From Ceratothoa steindachneri (taxonomy: Eukaryota; Arthropoda; Malacostraca; Isopoda; Cymothoidae), in NCBI GenBank assembly GCA_963969495.1, contig OZ018324.1, positions 139,868,355-139,932,354 of the forward strand: 64,000 nucleotides of DNA. The letters are read 5' to 3'. Both the position numbers and the translations under genes were made by a program. The notes under the pieces were generated by a model. The model saw only the letters and a list, made by a program, of their open reading frames with translations. It was not told the DNA's origin and did not search any database. Shown one piece after another: positions 1 to 11,019 of the stretch. The first letter of the stretch is position 1. Each line of letters opens with the position of its first letter.

Positions 1-3000
1 GTACGTGGTTCTTTGGTTGAGTGGGATGGGACGTGGTTCGTTGGTTGAGTGGGGGGGAGACGTGGTTCGTTGGTTGAGTGGGGGGGAGACGTGTTTCTTT
101 GGTTGAGTGGGGGGGAGACGTGTTTCTTTGGTTGAGTGGGGGGGAGACGTGTTTCTTTGGTTGAGTGGGGGGAGACGTGGTTCTTTGGTTGAGTGGGGGG
201 AGACTCGGTTCTTTGGTTGAGTGGGAGGGAGACGTGGTTCTTTGGTTGAGTGGGAGGGAGACTTGGTTCTTTGGTTGAGTTTGGGAAGGGGGGGGAGACG
301 CGGTTATTTGGTTGAGAGGGAAAGAGACGTGGTTCTTTGGTTGAGAGGGGAAGAAACGTGGTTCTTTGATTGAGAGAGAAGGAAACGTGGCTCTTTGGCT
401 GAGTGGAGGGGAGACGTGGTTCTTTGGTTGAGTAGGGGTGAAGAGGTAGTTCTTTGGTTGAGTGGGGGGAAGACGTGGTTCCTCGGTTGAGTAGGGGAAG
501 ATGTGGTTCCTCGGTTGAGTAGGGGAAGATGTGGTTCTTTGGTTGAGTCAAGGGAGAGACAACGTCTTTTGGTTGAGTAGGGGGGAGAAGTGCCTCTTTG
601 GTTGAGAGGGAGGAGACTTGGCTCTTTGGTTCAGTGGAGGGGAGACGTGGTTCTTTGGTTGAGTGGGGGGAAGACGTGGTTCTTTGGTTGAGTGGGAGGA
701 AGACGTGGTTCTTTGGTTGAGTGGGGGAAAGACGTGGCTCTTTGGTTAAGTAGGGGGTCGAAGGGGTTCTTTGGTGAGTAAGGAGAGAAACGTGGTTCTT
801 TGGTTGAGTGGGGGGGGAGACATTGTTCTTTGGTTGAGTGGGGGGGAGACATTGTTCTTTGGTTGAGTGGGGGGGAGACATTGTTCTTTTTTTTGAGTGG
901 GGGGGAGAAATTGTTCTTTGGTTGAGTGGGGGGGAGAAATTGTTCTTTGGTTGAGTGGGGGGGAGACGTGGTTTGTTTGGTTGAGTGGGGAGAGACGTGG
1001 TTCTTTGGTTGAGTGTGTGGGGGAGACGTGGTTCTTTAGTGGAGTGTGGGGGGGGGGGGAGACGGGGTTCTTTGGTTGAGTCGGGGGGAGACGTGGTTTG
1101 TTTGGTTGAGTGGGGAGAGACGTAGTTCTTTGGTTGAGTGTGTGGGGGAGACGTGGTTCTTTAGTGGAGTGTGGGGGGGGGAGACGGGGTTCTTTGGTTG
1201 AGTCGGGGGGAGACGGGGTTGTTTGGTTGAGTGGGGGGGGAGACGGGGTTCTTTGGTTGATTGAGGGGGAGACGGGGTTTGTTGGTTGATTCGGGGGGAG
1301 ACGTGGTTCTTTGGTTGAGTGGGGGGGAGACGTGGTTCTTTGGTTAAGTTGGGGGGAGACGTGGTTCTTTGGTTGCGTGAGGGGGAGACGTGGTTCTTTG
1401 GTTGAGTGGGGGGAGACGTGGTTCTTTGGTTGAGTGTGGGGGGGGAGACGTGGTTCTTTAGTGGAGTGTGGGGGGGAGACGGGGTTCTTTGGTTGAGTCG
1501 GGGGGAGACGGGGTTCTTTGGTTTAGTGGGAGGGAGACGGGGTTATTTGGTTGAGTGGGGGGGGGGTTCTTTGGTTGAGTGGGGGGGAGACGTGGTTCTT
1601 TGGTTTAGTGCGGGGGAGAAGGGGTTCTTTGGTTTAGTGGGGGGGGTTCTTTGGTTTAGTGGGGGGGGGGTTCTTTGGTTGAGGGGGGGGACAAAGTTCT
1701 TTGGTTCAGGGGGGAGGGGGTTTGGGGTTGAGGGGGGGGAGACGTGTTTCTTTGGTTGAGTAGGGGAGAGACGTGGTTTCTTTGGTTGAGTGGGGGGAGA
1801 CGTGGTTTCTTTGGTTAAGGGGGGGGGAGACGTCGTTCTTTGGTTAAGTGGGGGAGGAGACGTGGTTCTTTCGTTGAGTGTGGGGGGGAGACGTGGTTCT
1901 TTGGTTGAGTAGAAGGGAGACAAGGTTTTTGGTTGATTGGGGGGGGGGGAACGTGGTTCTTTGGTTGAGTGGGCGAGAGACGTGGTTCTTTGGTTGAGTA
2001 GGGGAGAGACGTGGTTCTTTGGTTGAGTAGGGAGGGAGACGTGGTTCTTTGGTTGAGTGGGGGAGGAGACGTGGTTCTTTGGTTGAGTGGGGGAAGAGAC
2101 GTGGTTCTTTGGTTGAGTAGGGGTGAAGAGGTAGTTCTTTGGTTGAGTGGGGGGAAGACGTGGTTCCTCGGTTGAGTAGGGGAAGATGTGGTTCCTCGGT
2201 TGAGTAGGGGAAGATGTGGTTCTTTGGTTGAGTCAAGGGAGAGACAACGTCTTTTGGTTGAGTAGGGGGGAGAAGTGCCTCTTTGGTTGAGAGGGAGGAG
2301 ACTTGGCTCTTTGGTTCAGTGGAGGGGAGACGTGGTTCTTTGGTTGAGTGGGGGGAAGACGTGTTTCTTTGGTTGAGTGGGAGGAAGACGTGGTTCTTTG
2401 GTTGAGTGGGGGAAAGACGTGGTTCTTTGGTTAAGTAGGGGGTCGAAGGGGTTCTTTGGTGAGTAAGGAGAGAAACGTGGTTCTTTGGTTGAGTGGGGGG
2501 GGAGACATTGTTCTTTGGTTGAGTGGGGGGGAGACATTGTTCTTTGGTTGAGTGGGGGGGAGACATTGTTCTTTTTTTGAGTGGGGGGGAGAAATTGTTC
2601 TTTGGTTGAGTGGGGGGGAGACGTGGTTATTTGGTTGAGTGGGGGCGGGGACGAGGTTATTTGGTTGAGTGAGGGGAGACGTGGTTTTTTGGTTGAGTAT
2701 GCGGGGGGGGGTAGACATGGTTTTTTGTTTGAGTAAGGGGGGAGACGTGGTTTCTTTGGTTGAGTGGTGGGGAGACGTGGTTTGTTTGGTTGAGTGGGGA
2801 GAGACGTGGTTCTTTGGTTGAGTGTGTGGGGGGAGACGTGGTTCTTTAGTGGAGTGTGGGGGGGGGGAGACGGGGTTCTTTGGTTGAGTCGGGGGGAGAC
2901 GGGGTTGTTTGGTTGAGTGGGGGGGAGACGGGGTTCTTTGGTTGATTGAGGGGGAGACGGGGTTTGTTGGTTGATTCGGGGGGAGACGTGGTTCTTTGGT

Positions 3001-6000
3001 TGAGTGGGGGGGAGACGTGGTTCTTTGGTTAAGTTGGGGGGAGACGTGGTTCTTTGGTTGCGTGAGGGGGAGACGTGGTTCTTTGGTTGAGTGGGGGGAG
3101 ACGTGGTTCTTTGGTTGAGTGTGGGGGGGGAGACGTGGTTCTTTAGTGGAGTGTGGGGGGGAGACGGGGTTCTTTGGTTGAGTCGGGGGGAGACGGGGTT
3201 CTTTGGTTTAGTGGGCGGAGACGGGGTTATTTGGTTGAGTGTGGGGGGGGTTCTTTGGTTGAGTGGGGGGGAGACGTGGTTCTTTGGTTTAGTGCGGGGG
3301 AGAAGGGGTTCTTTGGTTTAGTGGGGGGGGTTCTTTGGTTTAGTGGGGGGGGTTCTTTGGTTGAGGGGGGGGACAAAGTTCTTTGGTTCAGGGGGGAGGG
3401 GGTTTGGGGTCGAGGGGGGAGACGTGTTTCTTTGGTTGAGTAGGGGAGAGACGTGGTTTCTTTGGTTGAGTGGGGGGAGACGTGGTTTCTTTGGTTAAGG
3501 GGGGGGGAGACGTCGTTCTTTGGTTAAGTGGGGGAGGAGACGTGGTTCTTTGGTTGAGTGTGGGGGGGAGACGTGGTTCTTTGGTTGAGTAGAAGGGAGA
3601 CAAGGTTTTTGGTTGATTGGGGGGGGGGGAACGTGGTTCTTTGGTTGAGTGGGGGAGAGACGTGGTTCTTTGGTTGAGTAGGGAGGGAGACGTGGTTCTT
3701 TGGTTGAGTGGGGGAGGAGACGTGGTTCTTTGGTTGAGTGGGGGAGGAGACGTGGTTCTTTGGTTGAGTGGGGGGAGACGTGGTTCTTTGGTTAAGTGGA
3801 AGGGAGACGTGGTTCTTTGGTTGAGTTTGGGAAGGTGGGGAGACGTGGTTCTTTGGTTGAGAGGGGAAGAGACGTGGTTCTTTGGTTGAGAGGGGGAGAA
3901 ACGTGGTTCTTTTGGTTGAGAGAGGGGGAAACGTGGCTCTTTGGCTGAGTGGAGGGGAGACGTGGTTCTTTGGTTGATTAGGGGAGAAGACGTAGTTCTT
4001 TGTTTGAGTGGGGGGAAGACGTGGTTCCTTGGTTGAGTAGGGGAAGATGTGGTTCTTTGGTTGAGTCAGGGGAGAGACAACGTTTTTTGGTTGAGTAAGG
4101 GGGGGACGTGCCTCTTTGGTTGAGAGGGGGGGAGACTTGGTTCTTTGGTTCAGTGGAGGGGAGACGTGGTTCTTTGGTTGAGTGGGGGGAAGACGTGGTT
4201 CTTGGGTTGAGTGGGGGGAAGACGTGGTTCTTTGGTTTAGTGGGAGGAAGACGGGGTTCTTTGGTTGAGTGGGGGGAAGACGTGGTTCCTTGGTTAAGTG
4301 GGGGGAAGACGTGGTTCTTTGGTTGAGTGGGGGAAAGACGTGGTTCTTTGGTTGAGTGGGGGAAAGACGTGGTTCTTTGGTTAAGTAGGGGGTCGACGTG
4401 GTTCTTTGGTGAGTAAGGGGAGAAACGTGGTTCTTTTGTTGAGTGGGGGGGAGACATTGTTCTTTAGTTGAGTGGGGGGGAGACGTTGTTCTTTTGTTGA
4501 GTTGGGGGTAGAAATTGTTCTTTGGTTGAGTGAGGGGGAGACGTGGTTATTTGGTTGAGTGGGCTGGGAGACGTGGTTCTTTGGTTGAGTAGGCGGGGGG
4601 GGGGGGTAGACATGGTTTTTTGGTTGAGTAAGGGGGGAGACGTGGTTTCTTTGGTTGAGTAAGGGAGGAGACGTGGTTTCTTTGGTTGAGTGGGGGGGAG
4701 ACGTGGTTTCTTTGGTTGAGTGGGGGGGAGACGTGGTTTCTTTGGTTGAGTGGGGGGGAGACGTGGTTCTTTGGTTGAGTGTGGGGGGAGACGTGGTTCT
4801 TTGGTTGAGTGTGGGGGGGAGACGGGGTTCTTTGGTTGAGTCGGGGGGAGACGGGGTTCTTTGGTTGAGTGGGGGGGAGACGTGGTTCTTTGGTTGAGTG
4901 GGGGGGAGACGTGGTTCTTTGTTTTGAGTGGGGGGGAGACGTGGTTCTTTGTTTTGAGTGGGGGGGGAGACGTGGTTCTTTGGTTAAGTGGGGGGGGAGA
5001 CGTGGTTCTTTGGTTAAGTGGGGGGGAGACGTGGTTCTTTGGTTAAGTGGGGGGGAGACGTGGTTCTTTGGTTAAGTGGGGGGGAGACGTGGTTCTTTGG
5101 TTAAGTGGGGGGGAGACGTGGTTCTTTGGTTAAGTGGGGGGGAGACGTGGTTCTTTGGTTAAGTGGGGGGGAGACGTGGTTCTTTGGTTGCGTGAGTGGG
5201 AGACGTGGTTCTTTGGTTGAGTGGGGGGGAGACGGGGTTCTTTGGTTGAGTGGGGGGGAGACGGGGTTCTTTGGTTGAGTGGGCGGGACGGGGTTCTTTG
5301 GTTGAGTGGGGGGGAGACGGGGTTCTTTGGTTTAGTGGGAAGGAGACGGGGTTCTTTGGTTTAGTGGGGGGGAGACGGGGTTCTTTGGTTGAGTGGGGGG
5401 GGAGTGAGTTCTTTGGTTGAGTGGGGGGGACGGGGTTTTGGGGTTGAGACGTGGTTTCTTTGGTTGAGTGGGGGGAGACGTGGTTTCTTTGGTTAAGTGG
5501 GGGGAGACGTGGTTTCTTTGGTTAAGTGGGGGGGAGACGTGGTTCTTTGGTTAAGTGGGGGGAGACGTGGTTCTTTGGTTGAGTGAGGGGGGGAGACGTG
5601 GTTCTTTGGTTGAAGAGAAGGGAGACGTGGTTCTTTGGTTGAGTGGGGAGGGGGGGAACGTGGTTCTTTGGTTGAGTGGGGGGGGGAACGTGGTTCTTTG
5701 GTTGAGTGGGGGGGGAACGTGGTTCTTTGGTTGAGTGGGGAGAGACGTGGTTCTTTGGTTGAGTGGGGAGGGAGACGTGGTTCTTTGGTTGAGTGGGGGA
5801 GGAGACGTGTTTCTTTGGTTGAGTGGGGGAGGAGACGTGTTTCTTTGGTTGAGTTGGGGAGGAGACGTGGTTGTTTGGTTGGGTGGGGAGGAGACGTGGT
5901 TGTTTGGTTGGGTGGGGAGGAGACGTGGTTGTTTGGTTGGGTGGGGAGGAGACTTGGTTCTTTGGTTGAGTGGGGGGGAGACGGGGTTCTTTGGTTGAGT

Positions 6001-6058
6001 GGGGGGGGAGACGGGGTTCTTTGGTAGAAGGGGATGAGACGTTGTTCTTTGCTACAAG
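1..6058. repeat. G-rich minisatellite array, unit about 30 bp
   Basis: The first 6 kb is an uninterrupted tandem array. The unit is roughly 30 bp and reads, on the plus strand, a purine-rich part (GAGACGTGG), the core TTCTTTGGTTGAGTG, then a run of 4 to 9 or more G. Variants change GAGACGTGG to GAGACGGGG, GAGACATTG or GAAGATGTGG, and TTGAGTG to TTAAGTG or TTTAGTG. The array begins before base 1, so its full length is unknown. It ends about 6058 in a degraded unit. Because the unit is often divisible by 3 and has few stops, long false reading frames run through both strands; the minus strand gives Pro-rich text such as TQPKNHVSPP. I see no start context, signal peptide or splice logic that would make these genes. 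Confidence 0.97.
420..3700. repeat. Higher-order repeat within the minisatellite, period about 1.69 kb
   Basis: Particular variant units recur in the same order about 1685 bp apart. The string GGGTGAAGAGGTAG occurs near 435 and again near 2121. The run of variants that follows (two units with TTCCTCGGTTGAG, then GACAACG, then AAGTGCCTC, then GACTTGGCTC) is the same at both places. Likewise the block starting about 1406 recurs at about 3091. A third, more diverged version of the same order begins about 3970. This means that multi-unit blocks of more than 50 units, not only single units, were duplicated. It could also be partly an assembly duplication, though the copies differ by scattered substitutions and unit losses, which argues against a simple artefact. 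Confidence 0.85.
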
Positions 6059-6171
6059 GGGGGGGACCTTCTTTTTTTCGTTAACTACCCAACTTGCAGA
6101 TTTTACCACTGACCGACTCGGAACCATCCATGTATATCGTGCAGTGCTATATGTATATATAACCAGGATAT

Positions 6172-6858
6172 CCTTGAACGCATGGTTGCAGTGTACACCG
6201 ACACTTGCCCAACCTATGAAACCATTGCTCGCTGGAATAGGGAGTTCCGCCATGGTCGTGAGTCCTTTGAAATGACGCCCGTCCAGGACGCCCGTCAGAC
6301 TTGACCAACGACCACAGTTTTCCGTGTGGAGAGCATGATCCTTTTAAATCGACGGGTGAAGGTCCAAGAAATCGAGCGAGAATTTGGAATATCACATGGA
6401 AGTGTTATCAACATCATCCACGACAATTTGTCTATGACAAAGGTCGCTGCCCGTTGGTTCCCTAGAAACCTCACGTTTTATGATTGACTTCAACGTCGTC
6501 AAAGTCCACAAGGCCAGAGTTTCACAAGCTGCCCTGCGTGGTTACGGATTCGAGAAGCTCAACCATCCCCCCTACAGTCCAGATCTGGCTCCTAGCGACT
6601 ACTTTTTATTCCGCCAGCTCAAGCCTGCACTGCGTGGAAGCAGGTTTAGCGACGATAAAGATGTCCAACTCACCGTCCAAGGGTGGATTGAACAGCAGTC
6701 GGCAGATTTCTAGTTGTCGGGAATTTGAAGCCTCGGGGACAAGTGGCGCAAGTGCATTAAAGTCGAGGGTAGTTATATTGAAAAATAATAATAACACTTT
6801 TCCTCATATCTCGTTTCCTTATATCTGAATTGCAAAACTTATTGACCCACCCCCCTTG
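6172..6858 (+). mobile_element. mariner transposon remnant, 5'-truncated and internally deleted
   Basis: From about 6172 the plus strand encodes pieces of a mariner (SETMAR-like) transposase: ERMVAVYTDT, then RWNREFRHGRES, then a second helix-turn-helix region near 6340-6470 (VQEIEREFGIS). After that come a frameshift and deletion, then VHKARVSQAALRG and HPPYSPDLAPSDYFLFRQL at about 6503-6620, and the C-terminal IEQQSADF. The YSPDLAP block carries the third catalytic Asp of the DD34D triad; the regions holding the first two are absent or unreadable. The 3' inverted end is visible (TTGCAAAACTTATTGACC, ending before TA at 6859). No 5' inverted end is present: the sequence to the left is unrelated and leads into the minisatellite. 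This is a dead copy of the same family as 26780-27670. Confidence 0.9.
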
Positions 6859-6879
6859 TATATCTGCAATAAGACCCAT

Positions 6880-7860
6880 TATATCCATGTTATATCCTAG
6901 GCTTTCTTAATGTCAAAAAATATGTCGGACACTGTGCTTTAATGAGATAGCTTTTCGAACCGAAATATCAATCATGGGACCTATGACAATTTCGAAAACC
7001 GCACTGAAGTGGAGACTGGGATTGTTTCTAGGAAATAGTTCAGGCGCAACGATAATATCTTTTACAGCAACTTACTCAGAGCTGGTAAGAGTTAGAGGGG
7101 AAGAAGGAAGTGATCTGTCGCCCAACCCGCCTCTGCCCGGTTTGACAAAGGCAAGGACTATCCCAAGGCGCCGTGATGGGTAAAGACCCTTAACACATAA
7201 AGTTGTACAAGTCGAGTAAGAAAATGTCAGTGCGGATAGTGGTGCCCATTCATATCAAAATGGATCCTGGGATGCCAGGAGAAGTAGATCTACAAAAGGA
7301 AAATGCAGCCCTACAACTCGTTTAAGGTTGATATGGCATTATACGATATGTTTGATTTTGTCGCAAATTAAGAGGATGGGACGTGTCTGACTTCTAGGCT
7401 AGGAAAAGCCTTATTGTAACGGCTGACAATGCTGACGGAACGGAAGTGGTCGGCCAAAGCATTGCTAAACACGGGCTGTTATTCACTAAGAAACCCCCCA
7501 AATTGAGTTTGAGGGTATTTTAAGGGGAATACCCGGATCTTTTCAATCCTTTACCAGATCTTCGCGGTAGGGCTGCTAGACGAAATTGCTGAAATGTAGC
7601 GGTGCCGTGAAGTTCGGCGAGCCTGAGAAACGGTTCTTTGGCGAAGCACATGAGCTCGGGTTTGGTCAACCTCATCGCACAAAGTTGAGTACCGCCGGAA
7701 TCAGAAATGAGCTAACGTGTAGTTTTTCACGGCTGCCCCTCTCTACGAGGTCCACTAGGTCAGGATTGAGCGACGCGTTAGGGTTCGCATCCGTGGAATG
7801 CTCTGTCTGGCCGAATTGTACATAATCGATATGAACTACGCCACTGCCACTGCCACATCC
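6880..7860 (-). pseudogene. Non-LTR retrotransposon (family F3) RT fragment, second copy
   Basis: The minus strand here is a diverged copy of 10020-10760. Both contain, in the same order, an RT stretch around the motif FFDIEKAYD (here near 6920, read as FDIKKA followed by a stop) and the matching upstream fingers region. For example, the plus-strand strings GGCTTTCTTAATGTC at 6900 and GGCTTTCTCAATGTC at 10028 are equivalent. All frames are interrupted. It belongs with the endonuclease end at 7885-8136, which lies immediately 5' to it on this strand. The RT palm with the catalytic box is not present, because the copy stops at about 6880. Confidence 0.7.
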
Positions 7861-7884
7861 ACACCTTTGAAGGTCTTCTAAGAG

Positions 7885-8136
7885 CTACTTGTGAAAGACG
7901 CCTCTCTGAAGCCTTTTCAATCGGTATGGCCTAAGACTCACTCGAGAGCATGGTTGTATCAGGGTTAGGATGAATCTCTGATAAGAGAATAGTGAAGTGG
8001 TCACTCCCATGTAGGTCAACAGGGGCTGACAATAGAAAATCGGTGAGGCAATCCGGACCACAGAGAGAGGGGGCAACAGAAGTAAAAGAGGTCTAAGGTA
8101 AGGAACCAGTTGAGTTGCTGCCCAATCAAAGTGCAT
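7885..8136 (-). pseudogene. C-terminal end of a LINE AP-endonuclease (family F3)
   Basis: A minus-strand reading frame contains a short stretch equivalent to VDLHGSDHFTI near 8010-8040. This matches the SDH motif that ends the AP-type endonuclease domain of non-LTR retrotransposons, and it is followed by a basic segment (PYRLKRLQRGVF) typical of the start of the linker to RT. The motif lies in a neighbouring frame from the longest open frame, so at least one frameshift is present. It sits directly upstream, on the same strand, of the RT fragment at 6880-7860, consistent with a 5'- and 3'-truncated element copy. Confidence 0.6.
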
Positions 8137-8281
8137 TCTAAATGGCAGCTCAGATAAAACGAGGTAAATTAGTTATAAAAGTGGGAGAATACCACTTTGT
8201 GCTAAAAATTAAAAAAATAAATCAGCGTTTCAAAGATTCCTCTGCCAAAATCAATCAATGAACAGTGAGGAGAGGGATGGC

Positions 8282-8566
8282 TCAATGAGTCGCGAAACAG
8301 GACGACCGGAGAGTGGCGAAATGAATGCATTCTAGAAAAAGCTGGGCAACCGATTGGTCTTCACCGCAAAAACTGCAGCTAGGGCTGATTTGAGTATCGG
8401 CAAAAACAAGGTGACCGTGAGTAAGTTGTGTTTGGCCGATGCGAACTGAGCAAAGGGCTACCTCTAAGGACCGTAGTTTCTGAAAGCTCGAATGGCAAGA
8501 GCGAACAGACATTTTGATTTTATGTAATTCAAATGATGAATACCCATCCCATTCGTTCTGCCACAA
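8282..8566 (-). pseudogene. C-terminal Cys/His domain of non-LTR ORF2 (family F3)
   Basis: This 94-residue minus-strand frame begins WQNEWD and continues with EVALCSVRIGQTQLTHGHL, then CSFCGEDQSVAQLFLEC. This is the familiar tail of Jockey/I-type ORF2 proteins that follows RNase H: a WxxEW motif, R(L/I)RIGHTxLTHG, and a CxxC...H...C cluster. The spacing here is CSFC, then 10 or so residues to the final LEC, with the usual His replaced (VAQLFLEC in place of the common HILxEC). It is the 3' coding end of the minus-strand element that starts at about 11015. Confidence 0.8.
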
Positions 8567-8720
8567 ATTAAAAATTATTTTCTTATAGAAGCAAAATCTC
8601 GAGTCGCAGAGTAGTGTTCTTCCGGAACACAGAACAGGCTAAGCGGGACAGCTGATTAGAGCGCTCGTTGCCTAGGATCCGTACATGCCCGGGAATCCAA
8701 ATTGGCTGTAAAACACTCTT

Positions 8721-8975
8721 TTAGTCGGGGAACATCACTAAATCTTTAAACGGCAAAATTTGGATCGGCCTAAAAGCTAAAAGGATGAGTGAAAGGTCAG
8801 CGGTAGAAATAGAAGCTCCTAACGGGAAAGATAAAGTTATAAACTCTACTGAATAGTTGGCTGCAGCACTCATGCCATTGTCGGACTTGGAAACGACTAG
8901 ATTTATCGGGCAGTATTGTATATATAAGGTCACATGCTCTAAAAACATGTTTAAATGATGCAGGGTTTCAAGCAC
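8721..8975 (-). pseudogene. RNase H domain fragment of non-LTR ORF2 (family F3)
   Basis: The frame contains a stretch GASISTADLSLILLAFRPI, which corresponds to the GASIFTAEL.AI..AL segment of LINE RNase H domains. The catalytic Glu of TAEL reads as Asp (TADL) here. Upstream YTDGS-like sequence is not clearly readable. The position between RT (9340-9843) and the Cys/His tail (8282-8566) is the expected one. Having RNase H places the family near the I-like clades rather than classical Jockey, though that is an inference from domain content only. Confidence 0.65.
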
Positions 8976-9339
8976 GACTTATCCATGCTCCGCATGCTGG
9001 TACAGACTGTGGGAGTTAGAGCACGCAAACTAGGGGTGAGCGACGACTAAAGAGCAATGATTCTTAGATCACTCAGGTTGGAGAGATAATTTCTTATCGG
9101 GAGGTTTAAAAGGCGGGGTATGGATGGAAACCTATCGAATGGCGCCGTTGACTTTGCAGCATACATAAAACTGTAGACCTATGATACAGGGGCATGTTGT
9201 ACACAACAGAGATATCGCATACAGATCTAGAGACGATGTTAGGGCAAGGGGAGCATCTTACTCTCAAACAATAGGCTGTTGACGGGAGGAGTGCGAAATG
9301 CTCTACTGGATGGACGAGATCCGAGGTTGCGAATCGGGT

Positions 9340-9843
9340 TCAGCATTTTAAAGCTGAGAGGGAAGGGGAAGAGTATATTTGGCATTTATAGTCCACATTG
9401 GATTGGACGATTGCAGTGTATAAAGTCCAGTGTTTAAAATTACTGTCCCAAGAAGTGTAGGAAAGGACATTCCAAATGTCTCTAGTCCGCAGACAGCCCG
9501 TTCGGAAATGATATAGGTGTGCTAACAAGGATAGCTTGGGCTCAAGAGTTTCTATCAGAAACCGAAACTCAGAGTTGAACACACTCTCTCCACATTGTAG
9601 GGAGATAGGTGGCGAAACAAGAGCCCCTCTACCGCGGTGAAAATATATTGCTTTAGTTTTGCTCGTGGAAAAGCGGAATCCCCTGAGTTGTGCACTCTCT
9701 GAGATCGCTTTTACTGCTAGATACGGCCAACGTGCTGCTGATAGAAACCAGGGTGAAGAACAGTTTAGTCCCAAGTCATCGACGAACGTTGTCGCCATAC
9801 ACCTCCCTGGGATAGAGGAATTGATATAATTGATCGCAATCAT
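9340..9843 (-). pseudogene. Reverse transcriptase palm/thumb of non-LTR ORF2 (family F3)
   Basis: A 167-residue minus-strand frame matches the palm and thumb of an arthropod Jockey/I-type RT. INYINSSIP precedes the catalytic box, which reads TFVDDLGLNCSS, so both Asp of the (Y/F)xDD box are kept. It is followed by RGFRFSTSKTKAIYFHRG, a diverged RFLIETLEPKLS (usual FLGLLFDxxLxW) and QSNVDYKCQIYSS (usual RSKLDYGCxVY). It ends with LSALKC where the usual protein continues LDPVHHxGLR. This is the longest intact piece of the family in the window. The 5' continuation of RT lies at 10020-10760 in other frames. Confidence 0.88.
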
Positions 9844-9999
9844 AAAACACTTAAAATACTGTCATAATGAACTTCCTCCTTTTGGGGTTGCAGGTCAGAG
9901 TAGGTGTCTCTAACAGGCACCATAAAGGATCGAGATGCTAAAAAACTTTGAATATAAAACGGTAAAGACCTCTCATTCCCCAAATGTATGGCTGCTTTA

Positions 10000-10760
10000 A
10001 GACTCCGTATCTTCATGTTGTATCTTAGGCTTTCTCAATGTCGAAAAATATGGCCAGACTGTTTGAAATGAGAGAACTTTCCGGACCGAATCCTCGAAAC
10101 GTACTAGGAGGTCAAGGGAACTATGATCCTTACTAACGCCTCATTAAAATCAAGAGAGTAAGTAATAGGTTTCTAAGAACTAGTTCAGGCGCTCCAACAA
10201 CATGGTCACCAGTAACTTACCCAAACAGCTGGCGAGAGCTATACGACGGTAGTAGTCTGCATCCACCCCGTCCCTGCCTGGTTTTACAACGGAAGGACAA
10301 TCCCAACGCGCCATAAAGATGGGTAAAAACTATTCACTCATATGAGGTTGTACAAATCAAGTAAGAAAAGGATATAACGGCTAACACTGCTTACAAACGG
10401 AAATGGTTGTCCAAGACATTGCCGACCACCGGGCTATCATTCGCTAGGGATCCTTAAAAATTGAGTGTAGGTGTATTATGGACGGAATAACAACCCCGAA
10501 TCAAGTTAATCCGCTTTAGATCATTGCGGTCGTGCTGGTAGAGGAAATTTCTGAAACGTAGGGAGCCAATAAATTCGGCGAACCTGACGAAGGGTTCTTT
10601 GGTGTTGCGTCAGAGCTCGGTTTCAGACAACCTTGTTACACATGATTGGGTTCCGCCGGAATCGAGAATCTTCTAACTTGTAGTTTTTGACGGTTGTCGC
10701 ACACTCCGATGTCCACGAGGGAATAGTAGAGAAGAGGGGTTGTAAATAGAGCAAACAGTT
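10000..10760 (-). pseudogene. RT fingers region of non-LTR ORF2 (family F3)
   Basis: Read on the minus strand with frame changes, 9890-10080 gives IFFDIEKA followed by a stop, then DTT, then RYGVLKQPYIWGMRGLYRF. This is the F(F/L)DxEKAYDTTWxxG motif of the RT fingers/palm boundary. Sequence up to 10760 is collinear with the second copy at 6880-7860. No frame exceeds a few dozen codons. It connects the endonuclease fragment at 10750-11015 to the RT palm at 9340-9843 on one strand, so the three form one degraded element. Confidence 0.7.
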
Positions 10761-11015
10761 AAAAAGGCTTGTAAGAAAAACCCTCACGGCAACAGCGTGG
10801 AGGGTACTATGTAGGGGGATAGGAGATGCATCGTGAGATAAGGAAACCCAAACGGACACTCCCATGAGACTAGCCTCCAAGCAGAGCAATAAAGTTGAAA
10901 ATAAGAAAACCGGGTGGCCAGTTTGTTCTCCTGAGGTCAAATAACAGCTGGTTGGAGAGTCTTCAAAGTAACTTTGAGTTCTGCCCACTTGGGAAGAATA
11001 CCTTGACTCTTCCAT
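10740..11015 (-). pseudogene. AP-endonuclease fragment of non-LTR ORF2 (family F3)
   Basis: In one minus-strand frame, about 10920-10990 reads AELKVTLKTLQPAVI, then a stop, then PQENKLATRFSYFQLY. This corresponds to the N-terminal endonuclease text LKxLxxxxQPAVICLQETKL, where QET carries a metal-binding Glu; here it is degraded to QEN. In the next frame VSLSHDASPIPLHSTLHAVAVRVFL matches the conserved segment that ends LQAVAVRV. The GDFN and SDH parts of the domain are missing, so an internal deletion joins this piece to the linker/RT region. Confidence 0.75.
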
Positions 11016-11019
11016 TATA

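Noticed and set aside
1543..2566. Long minus-strand frames (126 and 240 codons) encoding Pro-rich repeats such as TQPKNHVSPP
   Set aside because: They lie wholly within the minisatellite and exist because the unit is often a multiple of 3 and lacks stops. The plus strand is equally open. No start context, flanking gene structure or preserved frame between neighbouring blocks.
1..6058. A CRISPR array or a telomere
   Set aside because: The repeats have no unique spacers, and the unit is far longer than arthropod telomere repeats (TTAGG-type). The host DNA is eukaryotic in character.
5522..6253. 243-codon minus-strand frame with a non-repetitive N-terminus
   Set aside because: The N-terminal part is the antisense of the mariner remnant and the rest is minisatellite; a chance fusion of open frames.
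8721..8975. Independent small secreted protein suggested by hydrophobic stretches
   Set aside because: Its position and the GASISTADL segment fit the RNase H part of the F3 ORF2.
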